13,668 nt of DNA from JBEKYD01 sp049509915 (GTDB lineage Bacteria > Acidobacteriota > Terriglobia > Bryobacterales > Bryobacteraceae). The stretch is from NCBI GenBank assembly GCA_049509915.1, contig JBEKZL010000239.1:1-13668 (forward strand), in the 5' to 3' direction. Shown in pieces: positions 1-10,200 of this stretch. The stretch's first letter is position 1, and each line of letters starts with the position of its first letter. A program made the translations under genes and the position numbers. Below the pieces are notes generated by a model. It was not told where the DNA came from and did not search any database. It saw nothing but the letters and a program-made list of their open reading frames with translations.

Positions 1-2205
<2,205 letters not shown>

Positions 2206-2377
2206 CGCCGCTTCAAACTGGGAGATGGCGTCCGGCGCCCGGCCAGGCATTTGCAACAGGGCATTTCCCAGGTTGGTATGTGCCTCCGCAAGATTGGTAT
2301 CGATGCGCAGCGCCGCCTCAAACTGGGAGATGGCGTCCGAGAGCCGGCCGGGCAGCTGCGCCAGAGCGATTCCCAGA

Positions 2378-4246
2378 TTATTGTGCGCCCGGGCAAAATC
2401 GGGATCGATCCGCAGCGCCGCTTCGAACTGGGCGATGGCGTCGGCGAGGCGGCCGGGCACTTGCAGCGGGGTCGATCCGCAGCGCCGCTTCAAACTGGGC
2501 GATGGCGTCGGCGAGCCGCCCGGGCACTTGCAACAGGGCCTTTCCCAGGTTGCTGTGGGCCTCGGCAAAATCGGGATTAATCCGCAGCGCCGCTTCAAAC
2601 TGGGCAATAGAGTCCTGGGCACGTCCAGGTAGTTGCAACAGGACGGTTCCCAGATTGTTGTACGCCTCCGCAAGGCCAGGATCGATCCGTATCGCTGTTC
2701 CAAAGTGGTCAGTGGCCTCGGCGAGGCGGCCGGGCACCTGCAGCAAAGCTTTTCCCAGGTTGTCATGCGCCTCGGCAAGATCGGGATTGATCCGCAGCGC
2801 CGTTTCAAACTGCGCGATGGCATCCGCGATCTGCCCGGGCTCTTCCGCCAGAACGGTCCCCAGATTGTAGTGTGCCTTGGCGCTGGCCGGACAGACCTTC
2901 ACCGCGCTCGTCCAAAGACTCCGCTCATCAAGCCAGTCGACGTTTCGAGCGTAGGTTCGCGCGGCAAATGCCAGGCACAAGAAACCGAATGCGACCCACG
3001 CGGTGCCCATGACAACGGGCCGCCGGCGCGGCGCCTGCCGGCCAAGCGGGTAGATTACCGCAATCACGCAGCCGGCGAGGCCGATTGACGGCAAGCAGAC
3101 GAAGCGCTCGGCCATGATGCTCCCGATGAGAATCGCCAGATTCGACGCCGGCAGCAGAGCCACGAAAAAGAAGGCGAGGAAAAAGAATAGCGGCTTCCGC
3201 GCGCGGTAGCAGCGGACCGCGAGCAGCGCGCCGGCCAGGCAAATTGCCAGCGCAATCAGGGTCTTCGCGTCCTCCCATTCCGCCGGATGCCAGCTAAAAG
3301 ACGGCACGGCATTATAGGAATAATCCGCCGACAGACCGGCCGGCCAAACAAACAGCCACAGATACTTGCCGATCACCTTGATAGCCGTGAGCCGCGCCGT
3401 CCAAAAATCCGCCATCAAGAGGGGATTGTCGCTGTTCGAGGCGGCAAGACGCGTGTGCGATGTGCCGCGCAAATAGAAAAACACGGCAATCGGCAGTGCC
3501 AGCGCGGTGTAGGTTGCGGCGCGCTCCCGCCATGCCGCGCACCGCCGCCAGGTCAGGTCGAATAGGAGCACGATGCCGGGGAGGATGACAGCGCTCTCTT
3601 TGGAGAGGAGCCCGATGGCCTGGGCGGCAGCCATGGCCGCCAGCCAAAACAGCTTGTCGCGTCCGCCGGCGGAAACGCTTCTGGTGTAACACAGCAAGCC
3701 CGCCAACACCCCGAAGGCTGCCAGCAGGTCGGCGCGGCCCACAATATTTGTTACGGATTCGGTGAGCAGGGGATGCACCCCCCAGAGGGCCGCCAGGGCA
3801 AAGGCCGGCACGGCCCCCCCAAACACCACTAGCCCCAGCAGGTACACGAGCGAAACGTTCACCGCCTGAACCGTCAGATTCACCCAATGATAGCCTGCCG
3901 GACGAATTCCATTACCCAAGACGGCGTAATTCAGCAGGTAGGAGAAGGTGGTGAGCGGGCGATACAGGCCCGACGTGGCGCCACTGTACCCTTCGGTGAA
4001 AATGCGCCGCACGTTCGCCGGCGTCACCGCCCGGATTCGGGCATCCCGCAAAATCGCCCTGGAATTGTCGAACACCAGGCCTGCCTGGAAGGAGTTGGAA
4101 TACGTTGCCAGCACCAGGCCCCAGAGCGCGAGCATGCGCCAGGCGTGCCGCCGCCAGGTGCGCCGTGCCGGCCCGAAAGAGGAGTCTTCCGGTGGGACCG
4201 GCCGCGAGGATTGGCGCAATCGCCGCCGCTTACGGGTCGCTTTCAT
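2378..4246 (-). CDS. TMTC-like polytopic membrane protein with C-terminal TPR array, frameshifted near its end
   Basis: The start is the ATG complementary to 4244-4246. After a basic cytoplasmic tail (KATRKRRRLRQ) the first membrane segment starts near residue 37, and further hydrophobic helices follow up to about residue 425. Family signatures: FDNSRAILRD in the first loop, LYRPLTTFSYLLNY, GYHWVNLTVQAVN, VHPLLTESVTNIVGRADLL, SKESAVILPG and IKVIGKYLWLFVWPAGLSAD, the last being the DUF1736 region. The TPR array starts near residue 445 with 35-residue units (AEAHxNLGKALLQVPGRLADAIAQFEAALRIDP type). In animals TMTC proteins are GT-C type O-mannosyltransferases of the ER; in bacteria the role of such proteins is largely unknown, so protein glycosylation in the envelope is inference. 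The usual acidic pair of the first loop appears as Asp-Asn here. Unit 5 has lost 38 nt, so after RIDP (codons ending at 2468) the frame gives 36 nonsense residues and stops at 2378. The original C-terminus continues in another frame to 2125; a restored protein would have about 719 residues. Confidence 0.85.
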   Translation of the reverse strand: MKATRKRRRLRQSSRPVPPEDSSFGPARRTWRRHAWRMLALWGLVLATYSNSFQAGLVFDNSRAILRDARIRAVTPANVRRIFTEGYSGATSGLYRPLTTFSYLLNYAVLGNGIRPAGYHWVNLTVQAVNVSLVYLLGLVVFGGAVPAFALAALWGVHPLLTESVTNIVGRADLLAAFGVLAGLLCYTRSVSAGGRDKLFWLAAMAAAQAIGLLSKESAVILPGIVLLFDLTWRRCAAWRERAATYTALALPIAVFFYLRGTSHTRLAASNSDNPLLMADFWTARLTAIKVIGKYLWLFVWPAGLSADYSYNAVPSFSWHPAEWEDAKTLIALAICLAGALLAVRCYRARKPLFFFLAFFFVALLPASNLAILIGSIMAERFVCLPSIGLAGCVIAVIYPLGRQAPRRRPVVMGTAWVAFGFLCLAFAARTYARNVDWLDERSLWTSAVKVCPASAKAHYNLGTVLAEEPGQIADAIAQFETALRINPDLAEAHDNLGKALLQVPGRLAEATDHFGTAIRIDPGLAEAYNNLGTVLLQLPGRAQDSIAQFEAALRINPDFAEAHSNLGKALLQVPGRLADAIAQFEAALRIDPAASARPPRRRHRPVRSGAADRSRFCPGAQ

Positions 4247-4297
4247 TCATGGACCAGGATAGCGTGGCGCCAGCAGGGAGGAGCCCGGGGCGGCTCT

Positions 4298-4326
4298 TTG
4301 GGCTACGCCGCGCCTGCGGGTATAAT
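4298..4326 (+). promoter_or_regulatory. Candidate sigma-70-type promoter for the VWFA gene
   Basis: A perfect TATAAT at 4321-4326 lies 17 bases downstream of TTGGGC (4298-4303), which matches the -35 consensus only at TTG. Transcription would begin near 4333, giving a leader of about 17 nt with GGGAG (4337-4341) eight bases before the ATG at 4350. It lies in the 103-bp divergent region shared with the TMTC-like gene. Confidence 0.5.
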
Positions 4327-4349
4327 CGACCCAGGTGGGAGCGCGATCG

Positions 4350-5885
4350 ATGGGGCTCCGGAACCAGCGCAAAGGTCCAGTTCTTGCCCTGTTGATGGGC
4401 GCAAGCCTTGCTGCTCTCGCAGCCGGCCCTCAGACCGCATCCGAAGACCCGCCATTCGGCAAGGCCCTAATCCGGCGCGGACCGGCGCCACAGGGCGAGT
4501 CCAATCCCTTGCTCCTGTTCAATCTGGTCGTGTTCGACGCGAAGGGTGAGCCGTACCCGGGCTTACGCGCCGTTGACATCGACATTCGTGACGACGGCCA
4601 GCCGATGCAAGCCGTCTTCTGCCGACCTCTCGAATCGCCGGAGCCCATATCCGCGCCGCTCGGGCCCAACCAGTACACCAATCGGCCCGGCAGCGGTTCC
4701 CAGTCCACGCTCGTCCTCCTCGATCTTCTGAATGCCGATTCCGCCGAGCGCGGCTTGGGATGGAGGGAGGTTCTCGAAATCCTACGTAGGGTCGAATCCG
4801 GGCAGCGACTTTACCTCTACCTGCTCGCCCAGGATGGTATGCTATCCCCGGTTCGCGGGCTCCCCGATGGCGAACACGAAGACGCGCCGGACGACGGCGC
4901 CTGGGCCGCGCAGGCCGAGACTCTGGTCGATCGGGCCATGCAAGCCGTCGACCGCACGCGGCCGCCCGAACTGCAGAACGACCTGAACGCCCGCGTCCAG
5001 GCGACCCTTAGCGCCTTGCGAATCCTGGCTTCCGATTTTGCCCCTCAGCCAGGCCGCAAATGCCTGCTGTGGATCTCCCACGGAGTTCCCATCGGAGCTC
5101 GCGGACCCGACCTGCGCTGGCACGATTACACGCTTTCGGTGGTGCGCCTGGGAACGGACCTGGCCCGCGCCGGCATCGCCGTCTACGCGGTGGACCAGCA
5201 GGCCGATCGCCCCAATCCGGGCTTCAGCAGCATCGATACTCTGGAGCGGCTCGCGGGCTTGACCGCGGGCCAATGGTTTCCCGGCGGCGCCGTCGAGGAA
5301 GCGATGCGGCAGGCGATGAGCGACGGTCGAGCCACCTATCGGGTTGGATACCGCCCTCCGCCCGAGAGATGGGACAACAAGTTCCACAATCTATATGTCG
5401 CTACCGAGGGTAAAGGCGGTGTCCGGCTGCAGCTTCGCACCATCGACGGATACTATGGGAACCCGCGCGAGGCGGACCCGCGCGAGAGCTTTGCCCTGGC
5501 CGCCGCCGGGCCCTCCGACGCAACCGCCATTGGGATTCGCGCCGCCGTCGCCCCCAGCCGGAAAGGGATGGGCTGGATGCATTTCGACATCCGCGTGGAC
5601 GCCGCCGATTTGTATCTCACCCAGGGCGCAACCTATACCGGCGGGTTCTCGGTGACGTTCGCTTACTTCGCCGGCGGTTGGCAGACCGGCTTCACCGAAG
5701 AGATCCCGACCGATTTGCGCCTCACCGCCCAGGAGCGCGACGCCGCCAGGCGCGATGGAGTCGCTCTGTCCGTGGATCGCCCGGTGCGCGCGGGCGCCAC
5801 GAAAATGCGCATCGTTGTCCGCGACTCCCTGTCCGGAGCCGTTGGATCCCTCACCGTCCCCGCCGCCGCCCCGTCCGGGCAATAG
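4350..5885 (+). CDS. Exported VWFA-related domain protein (acidobacterial type)
   Basis: The ATG at 4350 is preferred because GGGAG lies eight bases upstream and a TATAAT box at 4321 would place the transcript start near 4333. An in-frame GTG at 4335 would be almost leaderless. The protein of about 511 residues begins with a positively charged n-region and a hydrophobic stretch (GPVLALLMGASLAALAAGPQ), a signal peptide. Then comes FNLVVFDAKGEPYPGLRAVD, the Ig-like start typical of the VWFA-related family abundant in Acidobacteriota (TIGR03436-like). The von Willebrand A fold starts at STLVLLDLLNADS (Asp about residue 125) and runs through KCLLWISHGVPIG, VYAVDQQADR and the strand pair ATYRVGYRPP. 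The MIDAS loop is DLLNADS rather than DxSxS, so metal binding may be altered, though such variants occur in the family. The remaining C-terminus is beta-rich. The substrate or partner is unknown. It is a single-gene unit, convergent with the small signalling cluster behind it. Confidence 0.85.
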   Translation: MGLRNQRKGPVLALLMGASLAALAAGPQTASEDPPFGKALIRRGPAPQGESNPLLLFNLVVFDAKGEPYPGLRAVDIDIRDDGQPMQAVFCRPLESPEPISAPLGPNQYTNRPGSGSQSTLVLLDLLNADSAERGLGWREVLEILRRVESGQRLYLYLLAQDGMLSPVRGLPDGEHEDAPDDGAWAAQAETLVDRAMQAVDRTRPPELQNDLNARVQATLSALRILASDFAPQPGRKCLLWISHGVPIGARGPDLRWHDYTLSVVRLGTDLARAGIAVYAVDQQADRPNPGFSSIDTLERLAGLTAGQWFPGGAVEEAMRQAMSDGRATYRVGYRPPPERWDNKFHNLYVATEGKGGVRLQLRTIDGYYGNPREADPRESFALAAAGPSDATAIGIRAAVAPSRKGMGWMHFDIRVDAADLYLTQGATYTGGFSVTFAYFAGGWQTGFTEEIPTDLRLTAQERDAARRDGVALSVDRPVRAGATKMRIVVRDSLSGAVGSLTVPAAAPSGQ

Positions 5886-5958
5886 CGCCCAGAGCGTGCC
5901 GTTCGAAATCCCTGCGGACTGTTTGCCTCCCGCGCTGGCGAAGATCGGGAAAGGTGTC

Positions 5959-6150
5959 TCAGCGTTTGATCTGTTTAGAAGGACCAGTTCTTAGTGCCGC
6001 TCGGAAGCTGCTGTTGGCGGTTTTGAGGCAGCTATGGATCTCATCGATATCGAGAAGCTTGGCTCCTTCGATCTCTTCCAACGACGCCTGGATTGACTGG
6101 ATCTTTAGCATGCTGTCGGTAATAACTTCGCGTTCAAGTTTGGTGAGCAT
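5959..6150 (-). CDS. Small 63-residue helical protein of unknown function
   Basis: I do not recognise this family. The protein begins MLTKLEREVITDSMLKIQS and is charged and predicted helical, with no membrane segment. The ATG (complement of 6148-6150) lies inside the end of the preceding reading frame, overlapping it by 17 nt, and no clear Shine-Dalgarno precedes it; translational coupling is therefore likely. The amphipathic composition (KIQSIQASLEEIEGAKLLDI) looks like real protein rather than a shadow frame. Its position behind a response regulator suggests a role as a signalling partner or small regulator, which is inference only. Confidence 0.6.
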   Translation of the reverse strand: MLTKLEREVITDSMLKIQSIQASLEEIEGAKLLDIDEIHSCLKTANSSFRAALRTGPSKQIKR

Positions 6151-6409
6151 CTAAAATCGAGCAGCCGTGCGACTCCACATGGCGAAGATAAGCATACTTG
6201 GCCCTATTCTTCTTCTCATTTGCCATGTGGATCAACAAATCGAACCGGGAACTCTCGTTGTCGCCGTCGACGATCGCGTGGAACTGGTGTTCATGCAGCG
6301 TCAAGAGTTCTTGAACTGCTAAACCGAACTCACTCAAGAGGCGGTCGTGTTCTTCACAACCGGACTTGCGGACAGCTATCGCAATTTTCTCTTCCGGCGA
6401 ATCGTGCAT
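6134..6409 (-). CDS. Possible separate 91-residue gene inside the 3' part of the response regulator frame
   Basis: An in-frame ATG (complement of 6407-6409) is preceded by GAGGAG (complement of 6417-6422) with seven bases spacing, the best ribosome binding site in this cluster. The product would start MHDSPEEKIAIAVRKSG and contain LLTLHEHQFHAIVDGD and FDLLIHMANEKKNRAK, then a Cys near the end (SHGC). It looks like a compact folded helical protein of its own; I cannot name the family. Internal initiation, with or without fusion to the receiver domain, is likely. Confidence 0.5.
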   Translation of the reverse strand: MHDSPEEKIAIAVRKSGCEEHDRLLSEFGLAVQELLTLHEHQFHAIVDGDNESSRFDLLIHMANEKKNRAKYAYLRHVESHGCSILDAHQT

Positions 6410-7006
6410 CGCGCGTCTCCTCGCCTCCCCTGATGCTAATGCAAGTGGGTAACCAGACGCGGTCTCCCTCGGGACTGGCGGCAATTTGGAAATTTCCACT
6501 TTAGAATCCTTCAATTGGCGAGGCTGGGGCCGCCGTCGCTCACACCGCGGCAGTATAGCAAAGTCCACCCAGAAATCCTCAACGACTCGAACCAATTGCT
6601 CGGAGCGCTCCAGACCGCTTGGCTTCGGCAGATAACAGTTGGCGCGGGCTCGGTAACTCTCCTGCACATGTTCCGGTGAGACGGAGGCCGAAAACATGAT
6701 GACCGGAATCACACAAAGCTCGGGATCGCTTTTGATCGCCCCTAACGTTTCCAAGCCGCCGAGCCGCGGCATATCGATGTCAAGCAGGATGAGGCTCGGG
6801 CGAGGGGCGTCAGCAAAGGCTCCTTTGCCATGCAGGAAATCGAGGGCCTCCACACCATCCCCAGCGAAGTGCAATTCGTACCGGCACCGCAGATTTGTCA
6901 TCACCTCTTTAAGCAAAACTGCCTCGGCCCGGTTGTCATCGACAACCAGAATGCGAAAAACTTCCCCAGGTTGACCACCGTTTGTGATTTTAGAGACCTC
7001 TCCCAC
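6134..7006 (-). CDS. Response regulator (REC, Rcp1-like) continuing into a 91-residue C-terminal module
   Basis: The start is the GTG complementary to 7004-7006, with AAGGGG about ten bases upstream. Residues about 17-150 form a receiver domain. It has an acidic pocket (VVDDN, Asp23/Asp24), phosphoacceptor Asp76 (LILLDIDMP), Ser106 (FSAS) and Lys128 (YLPKP), so it should be phosphorylated by a histidine kinase not encoded in the window. The end EDFWVDFAILPR is where single-domain Rcp1/phytochrome-type regulators normally stop. Here the frame runs on through a basic, proline-rich linker (about 155-199) into residues 200-290, a helical module ending HMANEKKNRAKYAYLRHVES. That module has its own ATG and a strong Shine-Dalgarno. 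The protein has no DNA-binding domain. Either this is a true fusion, or two genes whose separating stop was lost. Confidence 0.85.
   Translation of the reverse strand: MGEVSKITNGGQPGEVFRILVVDDNRAEAVLLKEVMTNLRCRYELHFAGDGVEALDFLHGKGAFADAPRPSLILLDIDMPRLGGLETLGAIKSDPELCVIPVIMFSASVSPEHVQESYRARANCYLPKPSGLERSEQLVRVVEDFWVDFAILPRCERRRPQPRQLKDSKVEISKLPPVPRETASGYPLALASGEARRRAMHDSPEEKIAIAVRKSGCEEHDRLLSEFGLAVQELLTLHEHQFHAIVDGDNESSRFDLLIHMANEKKNRAKYAYLRHVESHGCSILDAHQT
6417..6422 (-). promoter_or_regulatory. Shine-Dalgarno for internal start at 6409
   Basis: Minus-strand GAGGAG, seven bases before ATG, lies inside the linker region of the response regulator frame. It decides for independent translation of the 91-residue module. 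Confidence 0.55.
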
Positions 7007-7060
7007 GTAACCGTAGCCCCTTCCAAGGTTTCATCCGAAGCACGTGAGCTTCCATACAGG

Positions 7061-7074
7061 ACTTGAGTACAAGT
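7061..7074. repeat. Inverted repeat ACTTG-N4-CAAGT upstream of the response regulator
   Basis: A 5-bp perfect inverted repeat with four central bases lies about 55 bp upstream of the GTG start of the response regulator, inside the divergent region. It could be an operator for a dimeric regulator. Short palindromes arise by chance, so this is only a candidate. Confidence 0.25.
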
Positions 7075-7144
7075 CGCGAACCGCCGGCGGTGTTGGCCTT
7101 CATACAGAACTCCTCGGGCGGGTCATCGACAATTTTGAGCCGTT

Positions 7145-7161
7145 ACGGCGGTTTCCGCCGT
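7145..7161 (+). promoter_or_regulatory. Leader hairpin upstream of the large exported protein
   Basis: ACGGCGG-TTT-CCGCCGT forms a perfect 7-bp GC-rich stem 80 bp upstream of the GTG start at 7241. The rest of the leader (7162-7220) contains CTACGCAATGC and two short pairing options (GTGAG 7180-7184 with CTCAC 7207-7211; GGGG 7198-7201 with CCCC 7211-7214). It may be a structured 5' UTR; no known riboswitch could be assigned with confidence. Confidence 0.3.
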
Positions 7162-7223
7162 CCCGCTACGCAATGCTTAGTGAGAAATGATGCCGCCGGG
7201 GAAGCACTCACCCCGCTAAAGCC

Positions 7224-7233
7224 AAGAGGAGGG
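7224..7233 (+). promoter_or_regulatory. Strong Shine-Dalgarno deciding the GTG start at 7241
   Basis: AAGAGGAGGG lies seven bases before the GTG at 7241. The following residues form a clean signal peptide, so this non-ATG start is well supported. Confidence 0.75.
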
Positions 7234-7240
7234 ATTCTTC

Positions 7241-10200
7241 GTGCAGAACACAAAGTCAATTATCGGCGTGTGCGCAGGGCTGATCATGCTGGCAGTTGTC
7301 AGCGGGGCTCCCGCTTTTGCATCGAATCAAGTGGTTACGAGTACGGCTGACAGTGGCCCCGGCTCGTTGCGGGCTGCACTTTCGCTCGCCACTAGCGGCA
7401 CCGACACCATTACCTTCAATCTCACCACCTATCCCGCCACGATCACCTTGACCAGCGACGAGCTGCATATTACAGCGCCCGTGACGATCACCGGCCCCGG
7501 CGCCTCGAAACTGACGATTAGCGGCGGCGGCAACTTCAGGGTGTTTGAGAACGACGGCAGCAGTCCAGTATCCATTTCCGGCCTGACGATCGCAAACGGT
7601 AACGGCACCCTCGCCTCCCCCTCGCCGTCCAACTACCCGGGCGAAGGCGGCGGCATTTACACCGCCGGCACGATGAATCTGACCGGCGTGACCCTAACCT
7701 CCAACTCCGCCAACGAGGGTGGTGCCATCGGCATCGGCGGCGGCACGGTGACCTTGACCAACTGCACCGTCACGGGCAACTTCGCTGTCACCGGCACCTA
7801 CACCCCGGAAGGGGGCGGCATTTTCAACTATGGCGCGCTGACTATAACAGGCAGCACCATTTCCAACAACACGGTCAGCAGCACCGCCGGCGCCAGCGGC
7901 GGCGGCATCTTCAATGCAAATGTCGGACTCACCAGCGTGGGCGTGCTGAATGTGACCAACAGCACTATTTCCGGCAACTCCGCTCCCCAGGAAGGCGGCG
8001 GGATCTTCAGCGAAAGCGGCACGTTAACCCTAACCAACAGCACTGTTTCCGGTAACTCCTCTTATCAGGGCTCCGGCATTGAAAACGACGGCACCGGCAC
8101 CGTTACCGGCAGCACGATTTCCGCCAATACCGGCCACGGCGAGGGCGGCGGCATGTTCAACAACGGCACGCTGACCGTCACTAACAGCACGATCTCCGGC
8201 AATAGCACCTCCAACGGGGCAGGCGTCGCAAACGGAGGCACCGCGCTCTCGATCAGCTTCACCACGATCTCCGGTAACACCGCCAGCTCAAACGGCGGGG
8301 GAATCGTCGGCGCCGCCTCAGTCAAGAACAGCATCGTGGCGAACAACGGTTCGGGGGGAAATTGTTATGTTTTTCCCCCCTACATGGGTACAGTCAATCC
8401 GCCCATCATTTCCGGCGGCTACAATCTTTCCGACGACGCCACCTGCACGACCTACTTCAACCAGACCGGGGACCTGAACGGCGTGGCCGCGGGGCTTTAT
8501 TCCGGCGGCCTCGAGAGCAACGGTGGCCCGACCCAGACCATCGCGCTATTGTCCGGCAGCCCCGCCATAGACGCTATTCCAGCCAGCGCCTGCACGGATT
8601 GGAACGGAAACATGGTCACGACCGATCAGATCGGGACTACGCGGCCGCAAGGCCCGGCCTGCGACATCGGCGCTTTTGAGTACATAGAGGGGACGACGCC
8701 CCAAACGATCACGTTCAACCCGCTGTCAAATCAGCCGCTCGGCACGGCTCCCTTCACGGTCAGCGCGACCGCGCTCTCCGGCCTGGTGGTAACCTTCAAC
8801 TCTCAAACCACCTCCATTTGCGCGGTATCGGGCACGAACGGTACCACCGTAACTCTGGGCGCGGTCGGCACGTGTACGATCCAGGCGACGCAGGACGGCA
8901 ATGCGACCTATGCGGCTGCCACGCCGGTCGACCAAAGCTTCCAGGTGACGCAGGCGGTGCTGCTGGGCCAATCGATCTCATTCGGCACGTTGTCGAACCA
9001 GCAGATCGGCGCAGTTCCCTTCGTGGTCAGTGCGACCTCGACCTCCGGCTTGACGGTGAGCTTCAATTCGCAAACCACCTCCGTCTGCACGGTATCGGGC
9101 ACGAACGGCACTACCGTGACCATGAGCGCTATCGGCACGTGTACGATCCAGGCGACGCAGGCGGGCAATGCCACCTATGCGCCGGCCTTACCCGTCAACC
9201 AGAGCTTCCAAGTGACTGGGGTGCCCCAGACAATCTCCTTCGGCGTGCTGCCGAACCAGTTGCTCGGCACTGCTCCTTTCACGGTCAGTGCGACCTCGAC
9301 CTCCGGCTTGACGGTGAGCTTCGCATCGCTCACGCCGGGCGCCTGCACAGTGTCCGGAGCGACCGTGACGCTGGTGGCTGGCGGACTCTGCACGATCCAG
9401 GCGACGCAGGCGGGCAATGCCACTTACGCGGCTGCCGCGGCTGTCGACCAGAGCTTCACGGTGGAATCGACGGCCCCGACCAACTACGGAACGTTCACAC
9501 GGGTGAATCAGTTCGATTCGTACGATGATGCCGACCAGATCAAGGGAGGCATTATGGTGCCTTCGACCGTGGACGCCGCGGGCTCGGATATCGGGGAAAA
9601 CTACGCGCTGGCGAACTTTGAGCCCATCACCCTCCGCACTTCGAACGGATCGATCACTGTGAATAGCGGGCCGGGCGTCGGCGTCGAGTCCGCCTCGAAT
9701 CAAGGCACGGGCTCGGCCCGGGCTCTGGCGTTCGTCACGTTGAATGCTCCGGGCGTTCCGTTCCACGTCAACGCGGTGCTGGACGGGGAGTTCCTTTCCG
9801 ATTGCTGTGGCCTGCCCGACGGTACCCTGGCCGCCGCCGCCCAGATCTTTGTGGTGAACACGACTATGTTCAACGCCTTGTTGGCGAATAAGAGCCAGGC
9901 CCAGATCCAACAGACCTTCATGGGCACGCCGGGCACGACTGCTATCTCCCCCGATCAGGCCATCGCGAGTGTCGAAGCAACCCTCGCCGGGATGGTTTAC
10001 TCCAACGGAAGCGCATTCGTCAGCCTGAACCCGAATTTCGAGCCGTACAACACTCTGCTCACAGAGCAGCTCTCTACCGGTTTGATCGATCTCCAAGGGG
10101 CGGCGCAATTTACGGTAGTTTTCGAGACGGCTGCGTACTCGTTGGTGTGTTGCTTCTCTGATGACTACGGTACCGGCGAAGTGGACTTCATCCATACCCT

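Noticed and set aside
3887..4549. 220-residue plus-strand frame across the divergent region
   Set aside because: It overlaps the start of the TMTC-like gene in antisense and the signal-peptide region of the VWFA gene in another frame; the protein is Arg/Pro-rich shadow sequence.
7140..7220. c-di-GMP-I (GEMM) riboswitch call
   Set aside because: A hairpin and an ACGCAA phrase are present, but the GNRA loop and conserved core do not fit well enough to annotate it as such.
7063..7350. 95-residue plus-strand frame upstream of the surface gene
   Set aside because: It runs through the hairpin and the Shine-Dalgarno of the 7241 gene and overlaps its signal peptide in another frame; no family pattern.
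9188..10195. 335-residue minus-strand frame inside the surface-protein gene
   Set aside because: Antisense to a well-supported exported protein; Arg/Gly/His-rich composition typical of the complement of high-GC coding DNA.
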